Part shown: positions 1 to 11,117 of the stretch, in pieces
How the letters are laid out: each line of letters begins with the position of its first letter
How positions within the stretch are numbered: the stretch's first letter is position 1
From: Cloeon dipterum
Taxonomy: Eukaryota; Arthropoda; Insecta; Ephemeroptera; Baetidae
Direction: 5' to 3'
DNA: 64,000 nt
Assembly (NCBI RefSeq): GCF_949628265.1
Contig: NC_088790.1
Location: forward strand, 31,004,545-31,068,544
Position numbers and translations under genes: made by a program
Notes under the pieces: model-generated
Seen by the model: only the letters and a program-made list of their open reading frames with translations
Databases searched by the model: none
What the model was told of the DNA's origin: nothing

Positions 1-289
1 CATCTAAACTTACTTGAATAAGAATTTTTAAAAAGGTTCTAATTTCCGTGTTAGACGGCCGCTAGTTTCCAAAATATGCGTCTATCACAACAGCCCCGAA
101 ATTGGTCTAAGCCCGGATTGGAAAACAAAATTACCGGATTAAGCACCCTTTAAAAAATATGTTTAACTGCTAAATTCGATTCGAACAAATTCCATTTTAA
201 GCGTTTCAGACAATTATTTTCAAACATTCTACGAATTCAAGTGAATTATTATTCCTATTTCAACGAATCAAATATTTATGTTTCGATCC

Positions 290-510
290 ACCTTTGGGCG
301 CCCAAAAGGGGAAAGAGCCGAAAGAGGAGGGAGAGACTCAGGTGAATCACAACTCGAAGGGCTGCTGCTGCCACCCTCTCTTTTTTATTCTTCTATACTG
401 ACTGCGGACCGAGCAAGCTGTGGTCCTCTCTCTCTCTCTCCCCCATCCCTTTAGTATAGTCGAGTTGCACGTCCAGTGCGATCAACTTTAACTTTTATAG
501 GTACGGAACC
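290..510 (+). promoter_or_regulatory. Shared promoter / 5' leader block of zinc-finger gene A
   Basis: This block recurs upstream of genes B and C and nowhere else. It holds a GGGCGCCC palindrome followed by AAAGGGGAAAG, a CT-rich tract, and GAGTTGCACGTCCAGTGCGA, which looks like an initiator region. It ends near 503 at a possible first splice donor (ATAG|gtacgg). A second leader exon starts at about 1159 after a TTTTTCAG acceptor and carries the start codon. The start site and the non-coding first exon are inferred from conservation between copies. Confidence 0.5.
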
Positions 511-1211
511 AACTTCTCCTATTCCCTTTCGGGCGTCCACTTGCAAACCAAACATTTTTTCTGGTTAAATATTATCAATTGTTTTTTTATGAAATTAAAA
601 AAAAATAAGGTTCTAGATCTTAACCTGCAGTCATCAAGCCACAATTTCTAAACAAAAATTTTCACTGTTTTATTAAACCTATACGACTTTTCTCTCCGAA
701 AATTTATTTTTTCTCGTCATTTGAACAAAGAAAAATTCCGAAAAGATTCTAGAAAAGATCTCTTGCTAAAAAATTTGAATGCCTTTTGAATTCCTTGAAT
801 TTCATGAGCAGAGAGTTAAATTTGTGATTGCATAATGGTTTATTTATTAGACGCATCTGCGGGTTTGTCTTAACTTTGTATCTAAAAGGAACTAGAAATC
901 GATGCAAATTTATTATCTAATCTAAATCTCCAAATTTTATAATTAATATTAGTGTCCAAAGAAATATGTACGAAAAAAGTCATTCTGAGCATGCCAATCA
1001 ATATTGAAATACCTCAAATTCTTCTCTGCTTCCAAATATTTAGCTTTTCACCCTCTCTAGTCTGCACGAAAACTAATCGAGTTGTCACATTTCTTTGTAC
1101 ATGCCAACTGTTGTTGCAGGAAGGTCTTTAGGAAGTTCAAATAGCTCATATTTTTCAGCCTCCTGATTCTAACGGATATATTGAAGGAAGCCGAAGAATT
1201 TTAACTCAGAG

Positions 1212-2196
1212 ATGTCTTTGAGTGGTGCGTATTTTTAAAATTATATTTCAGTTATGCATTATTGTAGAGATTATACGGATCATTATTTTAAAATTAAGAT
1301 ATTTACAAATAAATCTACCTGTGGAAATGTCTGAATCCATATTTCGAATTCCACAGTCATAATGTGTTTCTACTGCGAGAGGAATGACCTCAAAAAACAC
1401 CTGAGAGTGGGTATTGAGAAAATGGATGCAAAGACCTCAAGAAAAATCACAGCTGTCTCATGTATGAAGTGTTCAGGCAATGCAAAGTAAGATATCCCTG
1501 CAGTTAACATCGTACATATGTATATTTATTAATATTTTTTCTAGATTACAAGTTATGATGTTTACTTTGAGCTCTATTTCCGGCATCCCTTTTAAGAAAT
1601 TCAAAAACTACCCTTGCCTCACTGAATACTTCAAGGCTTTTCCTGAAACTACAGGTATGTTCCTTTATTAGCTATCATAATCAACTATATTTTTTTAAAT
1701 AATCTTAATTTACAATATCGCTTTTTGCTATAAATAAATGATAATTTATTTTTTAGATTCTGAGAAAGAAGGAATTGTGATCGGACTCTTCGACAGATAC
1801 AAGTGCAAGATATGTGATAAGTTCCTCAAATTGTTTCAAACTGTGGAGGAGCACAATACCGAAAGGCACTCAAATGAAAAAATGGAAAAAATTGCAAAGT
1901 GCACCTCTGGTTGCAACGAACACTACTACAAAAGTGACATAGTAAGCCACAAAGACGAATGCAGCATTTTATGCCCAGTTTGCAAGAAAAGGTTCAAAGC
2001 AGACACTGAACACATTGAAAACAAGCACCCTAGTAGCGTCAAAATGTGTCCTTTCCGTGGCTGCGCCATCGCTTTCCGGATTAAGAAGAATGAACAGGAA
2101 GATGATGAGGATGGGATCAATGAGTATTTGAAGCACATCATCACTTACCACGTCTGGAAGACGGATCGACCGCTAAAAATCTTCCATTGTAAATGA
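1212..2196 (+). CDS. Zinc-finger-like protein, tandem copy A (230 aa)
   Basis: Coding exons are 1212-1224, 1357-1486, 1545-1654 and 1757-2196, with intron phases 1, 2 and 1, and they sum to 693 nt. I recognise no named gene. Residues C8, C11, C40 and C43 form a CxxC...CxxC pair, a little like the arthropod ZAD zinc-binding domain. Exon 4 encodes four finger-like motifs: C101-C104-H117-H122, C133-C137-H149-C153, C157-C160-H170-H175 and C182-C187-H211-H216. The second and third have the spacing of TRAF-type fingers (CxxxC, HxxxC, CPxC), and the fourth has an acidic insert (EQEDDEDG). There is no signal peptide or membrane segment, so an intracellular role is likely. The start was chosen because the same exon-1 position holds an ATG in all four paralogues. 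Function is unknown. Confidence 0.85.
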
Positions 2197-2460
2197 AATT
2201 TTAGCTGTCATTATAATTTATCAGATAGATTGTAGTTTAGATTTAGAATGGGATGTATTCGCTTTTAGATTCCAAATTTACAGGATGTGCCTCTAATTGC
2301 GGCTAATTTTACTCCAAAAATACTGAATATAATTAGATAATTATTTTCAGGACCCTGGCAAAGCCGCAATCTTGCCGTATTTTCACAATATTACGATACA
2401 AAAAAAATCAATTCATGTGTTAAGGTCTAATTGTGCATTTTGTATAAAATTGTAGCAAAC

Positions 2461-2466
2461 AATAAA
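2461..2466 (+). terminator. Polyadenylation signal of gene A
   Basis: AATAAA lies 265 bp after the stop codon in the context AACAATAAAATTT. The same context follows the stop codons of genes B (5821) and C (8804). Confidence 0.7.
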
Positions 2467-2659
2467 ATTTAGTGTAAAAATAATAGCGTGTGTTTTTAAT
2501 TGTTTTCATACTCGTAACTGAACACCCTTTTGATTCAACCCTTTCTTATTCGCTCTAATAGCGAAATACGACGAGGGCATCGATCGAAAATCTTATCTAA
2601 GCTTAACGAAGGTGATTCTTCTGGCCATTGCTGACCTATTACATATTTATGCAAATTCA

Positions 2660-2860
2660 GGTTTGCAGAAGTGTTAATCAAATTAGCTGAAATAGATTTG
2701 TAACACTCACGCCGTCGATCACACCCTTCAACCACGCCTTTCTTCAGTTCAAACTGGATCAATTTCGCTTACCTGAAACAAAAGAGACGAGATGTGTTAA
2801 TGAAAAGGTCTAGAAAATGTTTAACTATCACAAGAGGACATGAAGGCTATAAGGAACACA
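2660..2860 (-). other. Recursive-splice-like site, copy 1 (repeat shared with 17.6 kb)
   Basis: Read on the minus strand, a pyrimidine tract and TTTGTTTCAG run directly into GTAAGC, so a perfect acceptor abuts a perfect donor at 2773/2772. Exactly 62 nt downstream lies a second donor (CGGC|gtgagt, 2705-2710). All three frames of the 62-nt segment contain stops, so it is not an ordinary coding exon. About 200 bp around it is strongly similar to 17600-17840. The layout matches a ratchet point with its recursive exon. A dispersed repeat that happens to carry splice signals is the alternative. Confidence 0.4.
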
Positions 2861-3589
2861 GGACTATGTTAAATTAAAAAAGGGGTTTATATTTTAACAT
2901 TTATTCACTTTAAAAAAGATTTAAAAATATTTCTGCGGTTACGAACTTGTCCAAAGCATAAATTTGGAATGTTTCTTAAAGAAATTTATCCGAATTTATA
3001 TTTAAAATAATTCCGTTTAGAACAAAATCCGTTTTAAGCGTTTCAGACAATCTACGAATTAAAATGAATTATTATTCCTATTCCAAAAAATCAAATATAT
3101 TTTATGTTTCGATCCACTTTTGGGCTCTTTAAAGGGTAGAAAGGAGGGAGATAACAAATATATGTTGACGCGGGCATATTCTGAGCGTGCCAATCATAAT
3201 TGAAATAGATCAAATTGTTCTCTGCTTCCAAATATTTAGCTTTCTCACCATTTTATTCCATCCTCACGTCTTAACTAACATTTGTAAAGAAAGTAATTTT
3301 ATAATTTTAAACGTTTTAAATTTGATTTTTACAAATTTATGGACAGCTTCACAATTGATTAAAACCTGGATTTGAAATCAGAAGGCAGATCTAAATTGCC
3401 AGATTAAACAACCATTAAAGAAAGGTTAGCAAAGATCGTCAGCAGTTTTATTAAAGAGATCGCTGCGACTTAATTGTCCAAATAAACGTTAAAACGGATT
3501 GTTCCTTTCGTGCAAACCGCATTCAATTCTCCATTTTAAGCGTTTTGGACCAATTAATTTCAGACAATCTACGAATTAAAAGGAATTAA

Positions 3590-3655
3590 TTATTGCATCC
3601 TACAATTCAAATAATTGTCATTTAGTCACCCTGTATATCGATCCACATCGATCGT
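3590..3655 (+). repeat. Fragment of the GGAATGATACTGG MITE family
   Basis: The stretch resembles the right end of the complete element at 21211-21648: a 'gcatccaacaattcaaataatt' -like run (seen here in diverged form) followed by CACCCTGTATATCGATCCACAT. Only the terminal part is recognisable. It lies just upstream of the gene B promoter block. Confidence 0.4.
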
Positions 3656-3659
3656 TTTT

Positions 3660-3842
3660 AAGTGTTTGGGCGCCCAAAGGGGAAAGGGGAGAGGGAGAGA
3701 CTCACTCAGGTGACTTGCAGGGGATGCTACCCTCTAATATTCTTCTACTGACTGCGGACCGAGCTAGACGTGGCCCTCTCTCCCTCGCCCATCCATTGAA
3801 TACCCGAGTTGCACGTCCAGTCCTATCAACTGCAACTCACAG
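3660..3842 (+). promoter_or_regulatory. Shared promoter / first non-coding exon of zinc-finger gene B
   Basis: This is the counterpart of 290-510. It has TTTGGGCGCCCAAAGGGGAA, a shortened CT-rich tract, GAGTTGCACGTCCAGTCC and a good splice donor after CTCACAG (gtaagg at 3843). Relative to copy A part of the middle is missing. The strong donor supports a short non-coding first exon joined to the leader exon that contains the ATG at 4538. Confidence 0.5.
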
Positions 3843-4537
3843 GTAAGGAACCAACTTCACCTTTTCCCTTCCTATAGAGACCACTTGCACATCAAACATT
3901 TTTTCTGATTAAATTAAAAATATGGTTATATTTCTTAACTTATTGCAATCATCGAACCTCAATCTTTCAATATACAATTTTCACTCTCCTAAAACCTCAG
4001 CTTTCTAGCAAAAATGCAAAAAATGCGGTGTTTTGCCCATCATTTGAATAAAAAATTCGAAAAATTCCAGTCTCGAAAATAACCTTTTAAAATTTTTATG
4101 CAGAGAATTCCTAAAATTTCAAGAGCAGAGGGTGCAAAGAAACATTTATGGGTGCATATAATAATTACGGTTTATTAATTATGATGCATCTGCAGTTTTT
4201 TCATATATTTTTTATCTTTTATAAGCTAGCTAGAAACGTAAATTCATGTTAATTAATTTTTTTCGGCAAGAAATCTCATCATTGTAATATTAAATTTTAG
4301 ATTCCACAGAAAATGATGACACGGAGGCATTCTGAGCGTGCTAATCATTATTGAAATACATCAAATTCTTCTCTCTGCTTCCAAATATTTAGCTTTTTTC
4401 ATTCTCTGTTGTGCACGAAAATCAATCGAGTTGTCACATTTCTTTGTACATGCCAACTGTTGTTGCAGGAAGGTCTTTAGGAAGGATAGAAACATTTTCA
4501 TCCGTTGATATATTTTTAGCGTCTGAATCGAACGGAT

Positions 4538-5595
4538 ATGTCGAATACTTTTCGTGAGTATTTCCATTATGATATCCCAATTTAATGTATTTTTTAAGAG
4601 ATTAAATCTCAATCCTATACGGATAAGATATTTATAAATAAATCTACCTATGGAAATGTCTGATATATTTAACATTTCGAATTCCACAGGCACAATATGT
4701 TTCCACTGCGGAATGGAAGGCCTCACTGAATCCCAGAGATTGGATTTTCAGATAATGGATGTAGAGACCTCAAGAAAATTCAAAACTGTCTCATGTTTGC
4801 CCTGCACAAACGATAAAGAGTAAGACACCCCTGCAGTTAACATCGTATATAATATAATAATTATTAATATTTTTTCTAGATTAAAAATTACAATGAATGG
4901 TTTGAGCTTAGCATCCGGAATCCCTTTTGAGAAATTCAAAAACTACCCTTGCATCACTGAATCTTTCAGCGCCTTTTCTGAAGATATTCCAGGTTTTAAT
5001 TATATATTTTAATCAATTCTTTCGAGTGGATTAACGTCTGAAAATTCTAAAAATTAAGGTTTACATTAAGGATACAGTTGCTTTATCGTACATCTTTTAA
5101 TTTTTCGCAATATTTTTTTAAATGTACATCTGTCCTACTAATTTAGAGTTAACACCGCCAATTTATTTAGATTCTGAGAAAAAATGCATGTTGATCGGAC
5201 TCACTGACTTACATCGGTGCAACATCTGTGAGGATTACATCGAATTGAAGAAAACAGTGGCGGATCACAACACAGAACGCCACTCCAATGAAAAAATATT
5301 CTTGTGCAATCCTGGATGCAGCGCATACTACAAAGAGAGCGACAAGAGAAAGCACCTACTAAATTGCCGAATTGTGTGCCCAGTTTGCAGTCCGGGTAGT
5401 CCGGTTCCAGTGTATGTGCGAGACTATGCACACTTTGATCAGCTTGATCACGTGGGCCGTTTCGCCTTTTGTCCAGTCATTGGATGCACCATCTTTTTTC
5501 GGATTAAGAAGAATGAACACGAAGATGATGAGAATGGGATCAATGCGTATTTGAAGCACCTCATGGATTACCACATTTGGCAGAGAGTAGTTTAG
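4538..5595 (+). CDS. Zinc-finger-like protein, tandem copy B (227 aa)
   Basis: Coding exons are 4538-4553, 4690-4819, 4880-4992 and 5171-5595, summing to 684 nt, with the same phases as copy A. Exon 2 encodes CFHC...CLPC. Exon 4 encodes the four finger-like motifs: CNIC...HNTERH, CNPGC...HLLNC, CPVC...H and CPVIGC...HLMDYH. The third is remodelled by a longer Gly/Pro/Val-rich loop before its histidines. The exon 3 donor (gttttaa) is weak but is the only one that keeps the frame. Orthologous or paralogous function is unknown. AATAAA at 5821 is the likely polyadenylation signal. Confidence 0.83.
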
Positions 5596-6394
5596 ATTTA
5601 AAGTTCCGAATTCACCAGGTATGCCTTAACGCATATTTTTACTCAAAAGACACTGTTAATTAGAAGAGAATTGCTCAGAATCCTTGTAAAGCCACCATCG
5701 TACCTTAATTTCATAATGGTAGTAGATAGGATATAAAATCGACAAATCCATGTTGGGGGTCCTACTGTTTTAAATCTGTTTTGTAAATATTTCATGAAAA
5801 TTGAAAGCCCTGTCGTAAACAATAAAATTTTTAGTGTACAAAAAATTGTATTCTTATATTTTAACCTAATTTTTCTTGTAAAATATTAATGAGAATTTTA
5901 AGTTTTATTTTGTAAAGTTAAATTAATTTTTAATATTTTAAAAATTTTCCCTTTGTATCAAATACTCTTCTCGATTTCATTTAGGAAATAATTTAAAAAG
6001 AAAGTTCCAGTCGTGTCCGGTAATGTAGATTGCAAATTTATTTAAATCATTTTCAAGATTGTATAATATTTAGGATTAGGGTTTTCGCAGAATTAGGCAG
6101 TATACTTTCTCCCCTATTTATCAAAATCACACTTGGACAGCCACTATTTTACAAAATTTGAGTAAATAAACAATCAACATCCCCATATTTGCTCTAAATT
6201 CGGATTTGCAAACAAACGCCGTGACCAAATTGTCAGATTTAACACCTAATTTTCCAAATCGTTCAAATGGAATATTTTCGATATGGATTTTTCCTAATTT
6301 TTTCCTTTCAACATTCCGTTTTAATCGTTTCAGATAATATTGCATCCAATTATTCAAATAATTTTCAGTTTTATCCATCAACTTTAAGCGATAT

Positions 6395-6570
6395 AAAGCC
6401 CAAAGGGGAAAGTCGATGGAGGAAATCAGGTGAATCACGACTCGCAGGGGCTGCTGCTGCCACCCTCTCTTTTTTATTCTTCTACTGACTGCGGACCGAG
6501 CAAGACGTGGCCCTCTCTCCCTCGCTCATAAATTGAATATAGCCGAGCTGTAAGTTCAGAGCGAGATCAA
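6395..6570 (+). promoter_or_regulatory. Shared promoter / 5' leader block of zinc-finger gene C
   Basis: Third copy of the block, with GCCCAAAGGGGAAAG, GACTGCGGACCGAGCAAGAC and GAGCTGTAAGTTCAGAGCGA. The donor seen in copies A and B is altered here (CTCATAGAACAA has lost the GT), so splicing of the first exon must differ or the first exon is unspliced. Identified only by similarity to the other two copies. Confidence 0.45.
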
Positions 6571-7293
6571 CCGCACGACTCATAGAACAAACTTCTTCCT
6601 CTTCCCTTTCGAACGTTCTAGAGACCATTTAATTTTGCACGCCAAACATTTTGTTTTTCTGGTTAGTTATTATAATTTTTTTATTAAATTAAAAATTAAG
6701 TTTTAGGCCTTAACTTTGCAGTCATTATATAAAATTTTCAGGAGGTTTTAGAACCTTCTCTCCAAAATGGTATTTTTTGCCCGTCATTTAAAGATAGAAA
6801 AATTCCGGTCTAGAAAATAACTCTTAATAACCTGAATGCCTTAAATTGCTTGAATTTCAAGTGCAGAAAAAGATTTTGTGATTATTACGGTTTGTTTATT
6901 GTAATGCCTCTGCGGGCTCGTCTTAACTTTTTATGGAAAATGACTAGAAATGTTTTTGCAAGTTATTACTATATCTACTCCAAATCTCAAAATTAATTAT
7001 TAAATTTTAGTGTCCGAAGAAAGATTTACCAAAAATAAAGAGATGAAAGGAATTCAGAGCGTGCCAATCATTATTGAAATACATCGAATTGCTCTCTTCT
7101 TCCAAATATTTAGCTTTTTCCATTCTCTTGTGTGCACGAAAGTCAATCGAGTTATGTCACATTTGTTTGAACATACCAACTAATGTTGCAGGAATGTCTG
7201 TAAGACGGATACAAACATTTCATCAATTCGTATTTTTCTAGCCTCTGAATCGAACGGATACTGAAGGAAATTTCGTAGAAATTTTACTTAAAG

Positions 7294-8374
7294 ATGTCTC
7301 GTTTTTATCGTGAGTATTTTTTAAATTATAATCCTATGCTATGTATTTTTGTAATAATTCGTTTGCAGAATATCATTTTAAATTTAAGGTAAATACGAAA
7401 AAAATACCCTTGCAATGGTCTGTATCCTTATTTATCTTCTTGAATTCCATAGCCATTGTAAAATGTTTCTACTGCGCAAGGACGAATTTCCAGAACGCTG
7501 CCAAAGTGTTCCTTGAGAAGACGGATATAGTGACCTCAAGCAAAATCACAGCTGTCTCATGTTTAAGCTGCACAAAGAAAATTGAGTAATACACACCCTT
7601 GCAGATAAAACCGTTTATATATATTTGTTAATATTTTTTCTAGATACAGATTTACGATGACTGAATTGAGCGAAATATCCGAGTTCCCTCTGGAGACATT
7701 CAAAAACTACCCTTGCATCACTGATTCCTTCAGTGCCTTTTCTAAAGATATTCCAGGTAAATATATATATTTATTTTAATCAATTTCTTTACCTGTAAAT
7801 TCTAAAAAAATAAGAGATTTAAAGTAAAGATAGAATTGATTTATCAATTTCCCTTTGATTTTTGGTGTGCATAATTTTCAATATTCTGCCTGCTCTTAAT
7901 CGACTTGGTCTGATACATTTTTTAAAGTTATATCGCATTAAAATATATTTAGCTTCTGAAACAGAAGACATTTTGATCGGACTCGCGGACAAATATCAGT
8001 GCCAGATCTGTAAGTATTTCTTCGATTTATGCAAAAGAGTGGAGGATCACAATGCCGAAGAACACTCCGATGAAGAAATAGCCAAGTGTGATCCTGGATG
8101 CAACATGTACTTCCGCGAAAAAGACATGGAAAGCCACAAAGCGCAGTGCGCAATATTATGCCCAGTTTGCGAGACAAAGTTTTCAGCAGACTCCGGACAC
8201 TTTTCAAACGTTCACCCTTGCTTTCCGTGTCCAATCTATGGATGTACCAACGCTTTCCGGCTTGAGAACGATGAACACGAAGAGGATGTGAATGCGTCCA
8301 ATGACGACCTTTTGAAGCACATCATCACTTGCCACATCTGGAAGGCGGTTGATGGTAGTACCGGTTGTATATAA
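7294..8374 (+). CDS. Zinc-finger-like protein, tandem copy C (227 aa)
   Basis: Coding exons are 7294-7309, 7453-7585, 7644-7756 and 7953-8374, summing to 684 nt. The N-terminus reads MSRFYR, exon 2 carries CFYC...CLSC, and exon 4 carries CQIC...HNAEEH, CDPGC...HKAQC, CPVC...HFSNVH and CPIYGC...HIITCH. All predicted metal ligands are present. The acidic insert before the last His pair (NDEHEEDVNAS) is kept, so that spacer seems to be a family trait. The intron/exon plan is identical to copies A and D. AATAAA lies at 8804-8809. Function is unknown. Confidence 0.85.
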
Positions 8375-9029
8375 AGAAAAAAAACAATGACGAGAGGAGA
8401 CGGATATAATTCTCAGGGAGGTAAGAGGGCATCAAAATTTTGCCTTTCTTTTCCATTTATTTGGGATTTTTTGCTTCCATTATATATGAAATTTTAGCAA
8501 CCAACATGTCAAATTTAATCAGTTAGATTTAGATCAGAAATAATCATTTTTCGGCATTCGTTTTTGGGTTCCAAATTTACAACAAGTGTGACTTAAATTA
8601 CAGCCGATTTAACTCCATAAATTAATACTGTAATTGTAATGACCTACTAATTAGAAGAGAACTGCTCTCACGATCCTAGTGCATAGCCACTTGCCTTATT
8701 TTCCTAATGGTAGGATACAAAATTTGCAAATCCATGTTTAGGTCCACCTGTTTTGAATCCCTTTTGTAATTTTTTTATCAATATAGAAGAATAAGTAGTA
8801 TACAATAAAATTTAGCTAAAGAAATTGTGTTTATTTAATTCTATCCTTGTCTGATAGATTACTCTTAAAAATACAAATAAGATTATACAATTTGTTTCTA
8901 ATTAAAAAAATATTGTACAAAACTTATGCCAATTATACTTTTGTATTGTATATTTTAGTAGATTTGGTTTTTTGCAGTATCCAATAGTTTTAAAAAATAA
9001 TCATGTATAATTTAAATTAAATTGACTTG

Positions 9030-9390
9030 AATCGCGGAGAGCGCGAGCGCAGGCAAGCTGACTTCGCGGGCGGAGCCAGAAGAAGGAGGCGGAGCCAGAC
9101 GGCACAAGTGCGCATGCGTGGCTGGCAGTTGGCCGTGGCACTTAAGGGGAAGCAGCAAGAGTGAGCAAAAGAGGGGAAGGAGTGGGGAGCGAACAAGCGA
9201 TCATTGCCCCCACTCCTTCCCCTCTTTTTATGTCTGTCTGCTGCTTCGCTTCTCCTACTCTCGTCAGTCTTTAACTGGCAGCGACGGGAAGAGGACGTGC
9301 GTGGTGCTGGTCTGCAGCCGTGATTGAGGGGCCAGCGACCGCGCACCAGGCGATGATCGAGGACCACGGCCACATTAAGGGTGAGTCCAA
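9030..9390 (+). promoter_or_regulatory. GC-rich island upstream of the minisatellite; candidate new promoter of gene D
   Basis: A sharply GC-rich stretch inside AT-rich DNA. It contains a GCGCATGCG palindrome (9111-9119, like an NRF1/Ewg site), duplicated GGCGGAGCCAGA boxes and an inverted repeat whose arms read AAAAGAGGGGAAGGAGTGGG (about 9167) and its complement (about 9207). It ends with a good donor, TTAAGG|gtgagt, near 9381. Gene D has no copy of the A/B/C promoter, so transcription from here, spliced over the minisatellite into the gene D leader exon, is plausible but unproven. Confidence 0.35.
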
Positions 9391-9411
9391 TTTCTTTTTT
9401 CATTTCTTTCT

Positions 9412-10922
9412 CAGCAGGGTCATGCCCGCCTGTGTTTTTGACGCTTGTGGGTGTGACCCTGCTGTTTAATTTTTTCCTTAATTTTCCCTTTTCTTCTTAA
9501 TTTCCAGCAGGGTCGTGCCCGCCTGTGTTTTTGACGCTTGTGGGTGCGACCCTGCTGTTTAATTTTTCCTTTTTTCCCTTTTCTTCTTAATTTCCAGCAG
9601 GGTCGTGCCCGCCTGTGTTTTTGACGCTTGTGGGTGCGACCCTGCTGTTTCATTTTCTCCTTAATTTCCCTTTTTCTACTTAATTTTCAGCAGGGTCGTG
9701 CCCGCCTGTGTTTTTGACGCTTGTGGGTGCGACCCTGCTGTTTAATTTTTCCTTTTTTCCCTTTTCTTCTTAATTTCCAGCAGGGTCGTGCCCGCCTGTG
9801 TTTTTGACGCTTGTGGGTGCGACCCTGCTGTTTCATTTTCTCCTTAATTTCCCTTTTTCTACTTAATTTCCAGCAGGGTCGTGCCCGCCTGTGTTTTTGA
9901 CGCTTGTGGGTGCGACCCTGCTGTTTAATTTTTCCTTTTTTCCCTTTTCTACTTAATTTCCAGCAGGGTCGTGCCCGCCTGTGTTTTTGACGCATGTGGG
10001 TGCGACCCTGCTGTTTAATTTTTCCTTTTTTCCCTTTTCTTCTTAATTTCCAGCAGGGTCGTGCCCGCCTGTGTTTTTGACGCTTGTGGGTGCGACCCTG
10101 CTGTTTAATTTTTCCTTTTTTCCCTTTTCTTCTTAATTTCCAGCAGGGTCGTGCCCGCCTGTGTTTTTGACGCTTGTGGGTGCGACCCTGCTGTTTCATT
10201 TTCTCCTTAATTTCCCTTTTTCTACTTAATTTCCAGCAGGGTCGTGCCCGCCTGTGTTTTTGACGCATGTGGGTGCGACCCTGCTGTTTAATTTTTCCTT
10301 TTTTCCCTTTTCTTCTTAATTTCCAGCAGGGTCGTGCCCGCCTGTGTTTTTGACGCTTGTGGGTGCGACCCTGCTGTTTAATTTTTCCTTTTTTCCCTTT
10401 TCTTCTTAATTTCCAGCAGGGTCGTGCCCGCCTGTGTTTTTGACGCTTGTGGGTGCGACCCTGCTGTTTCATTTTCTCCTTAATTTCCCTTTTTCTACTT
10501 AATTTTCAGCAGGGTCGTGCCCGCCTGTGTTTTTGACGCTTGTGGGTGCGACCCTGCTGTTTAATTTTTCCTTTTTTCCCTTTTCTTCTTAATTTCCAGC
10601 AGGGTCGTGCCCGCCTGTGTTTTTGACGCTTGTGGGTGCGACCCTGCTGTTTAATTTTTCCTTTTTTCCCTTTTCTTCTTAATTTCCAGCAGGGTCGTGC
10701 CCGCCTGTGTTTTTGACGCTTGTGGGTGCGACCCTGCTGTTTAATTTTTCCTTTTTTCCCTTTTCTTCTTAATTTCCAGCAGGGTCGTGCCCGCCTGTGT
10801 TTTTGACGCTTGTGGGTGTGACCCTGCTGTTTAATTTTTACCTTAATTTTCCCTTTTCTTCTTAATTTCCAGCAGGGTCATGCCCGCCTGTGTTTTTGAC
10901 GCTTGTGGGTGTGACCCTGCTG
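9412..10922 (+). repeat. Hairpin minisatellite, 17 units of 90 or 93 bp
   Basis: Units start at 9412, 9505, 9595, 9688, 9778, 9871, 9961, 10051, 10141, 10234, 10324, 10414, 10507, 10597, 10687, 10777 and 10870. Each has a 53-nt hairpin core: arm CAGCAGGGTCGTGCCC, a 21-nt loop, and arm GGGTGCGACCCTGCTG. The arms pair over 16 positions with two G.T wobbles. Cores are separated by a pyrimidine-rich spacer of 37 or 40 nt ending TTTCCAG or TTTTCAG. The two spacer types alternate irregularly. Inner units are almost identical, while the two end units differ at matching arm positions. Both periods are multiples of three, which is why a long Lys/Arg-rich open frame appears on the minus strand. Confidence 0.95.
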
Positions 10923-10936
10923 TTTCCTAATTCCCA

Positions 10937-11117
10937 CACTGCAAGTCAGGGGTGAGAAAATGTCACTGCGCTGCATTGAGAAAATCTCACCTCACCGCAT
11001 GTCACTATTCAAGGGGTGTCAAAGGGGAGTTTTTCGCACCACAAAGGAGTGACATGCGGTGGGGTGAGATTTGCTCGCTGCAGCGCAGTGACATTTTCTC
11101 ACCCCTGACTTGCAGTG
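10937..11117. repeat. Foldback repeat with 74-bp inverted arms
   Basis: The left arm (10937-11010) starts CACTGCAAGTCAGGGGTGAG and the right arm (11044-11117) ends with its exact complement. The outer 39 bp pair perfectly and the inner part pairs imperfectly around a loop of about 33 bp. The inner sequence CACCACAAAGG recurs in inverted form at about 11224, so the structure may extend further. It directly abuts the minisatellite, so the two may have moved or expanded together. Confidence 0.85.

Noticed and set aside
1926-2151. Minus-strand open frames opposite the zinc-finger exons (also in copies B and C)
   Set aside because: They are shadows of the conserved coding exon; the spliced plus-strand models with matching phases explain the sequence.
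2535-2762. Minus-strand 75-codon open frame around the first recursive-splice-like site
   Set aside because: It is not conserved as a protein in the copy at 17.6 kb, where substitutions change the residues while both splice motifs are unchanged.
9687-10472. Long minus-strand open frame of 261 codons rich in Lys and Arg, in 30-31-residue repeats
   Set aside because: It exists because both minisatellite periods (90 and 93 bp) are multiples of three and the unit happens to lack stops in that frame. There is no codon-level conservation distinct from the DNA repeat, and the covariation concerns stem pairing, not protein.
9412-10922. CRISPR-like array
   Set aside because: The spacers are near-identical pyrimidine tracts, not unique sequences, and the window is clearly eukaryotic. 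It is a minisatellite.
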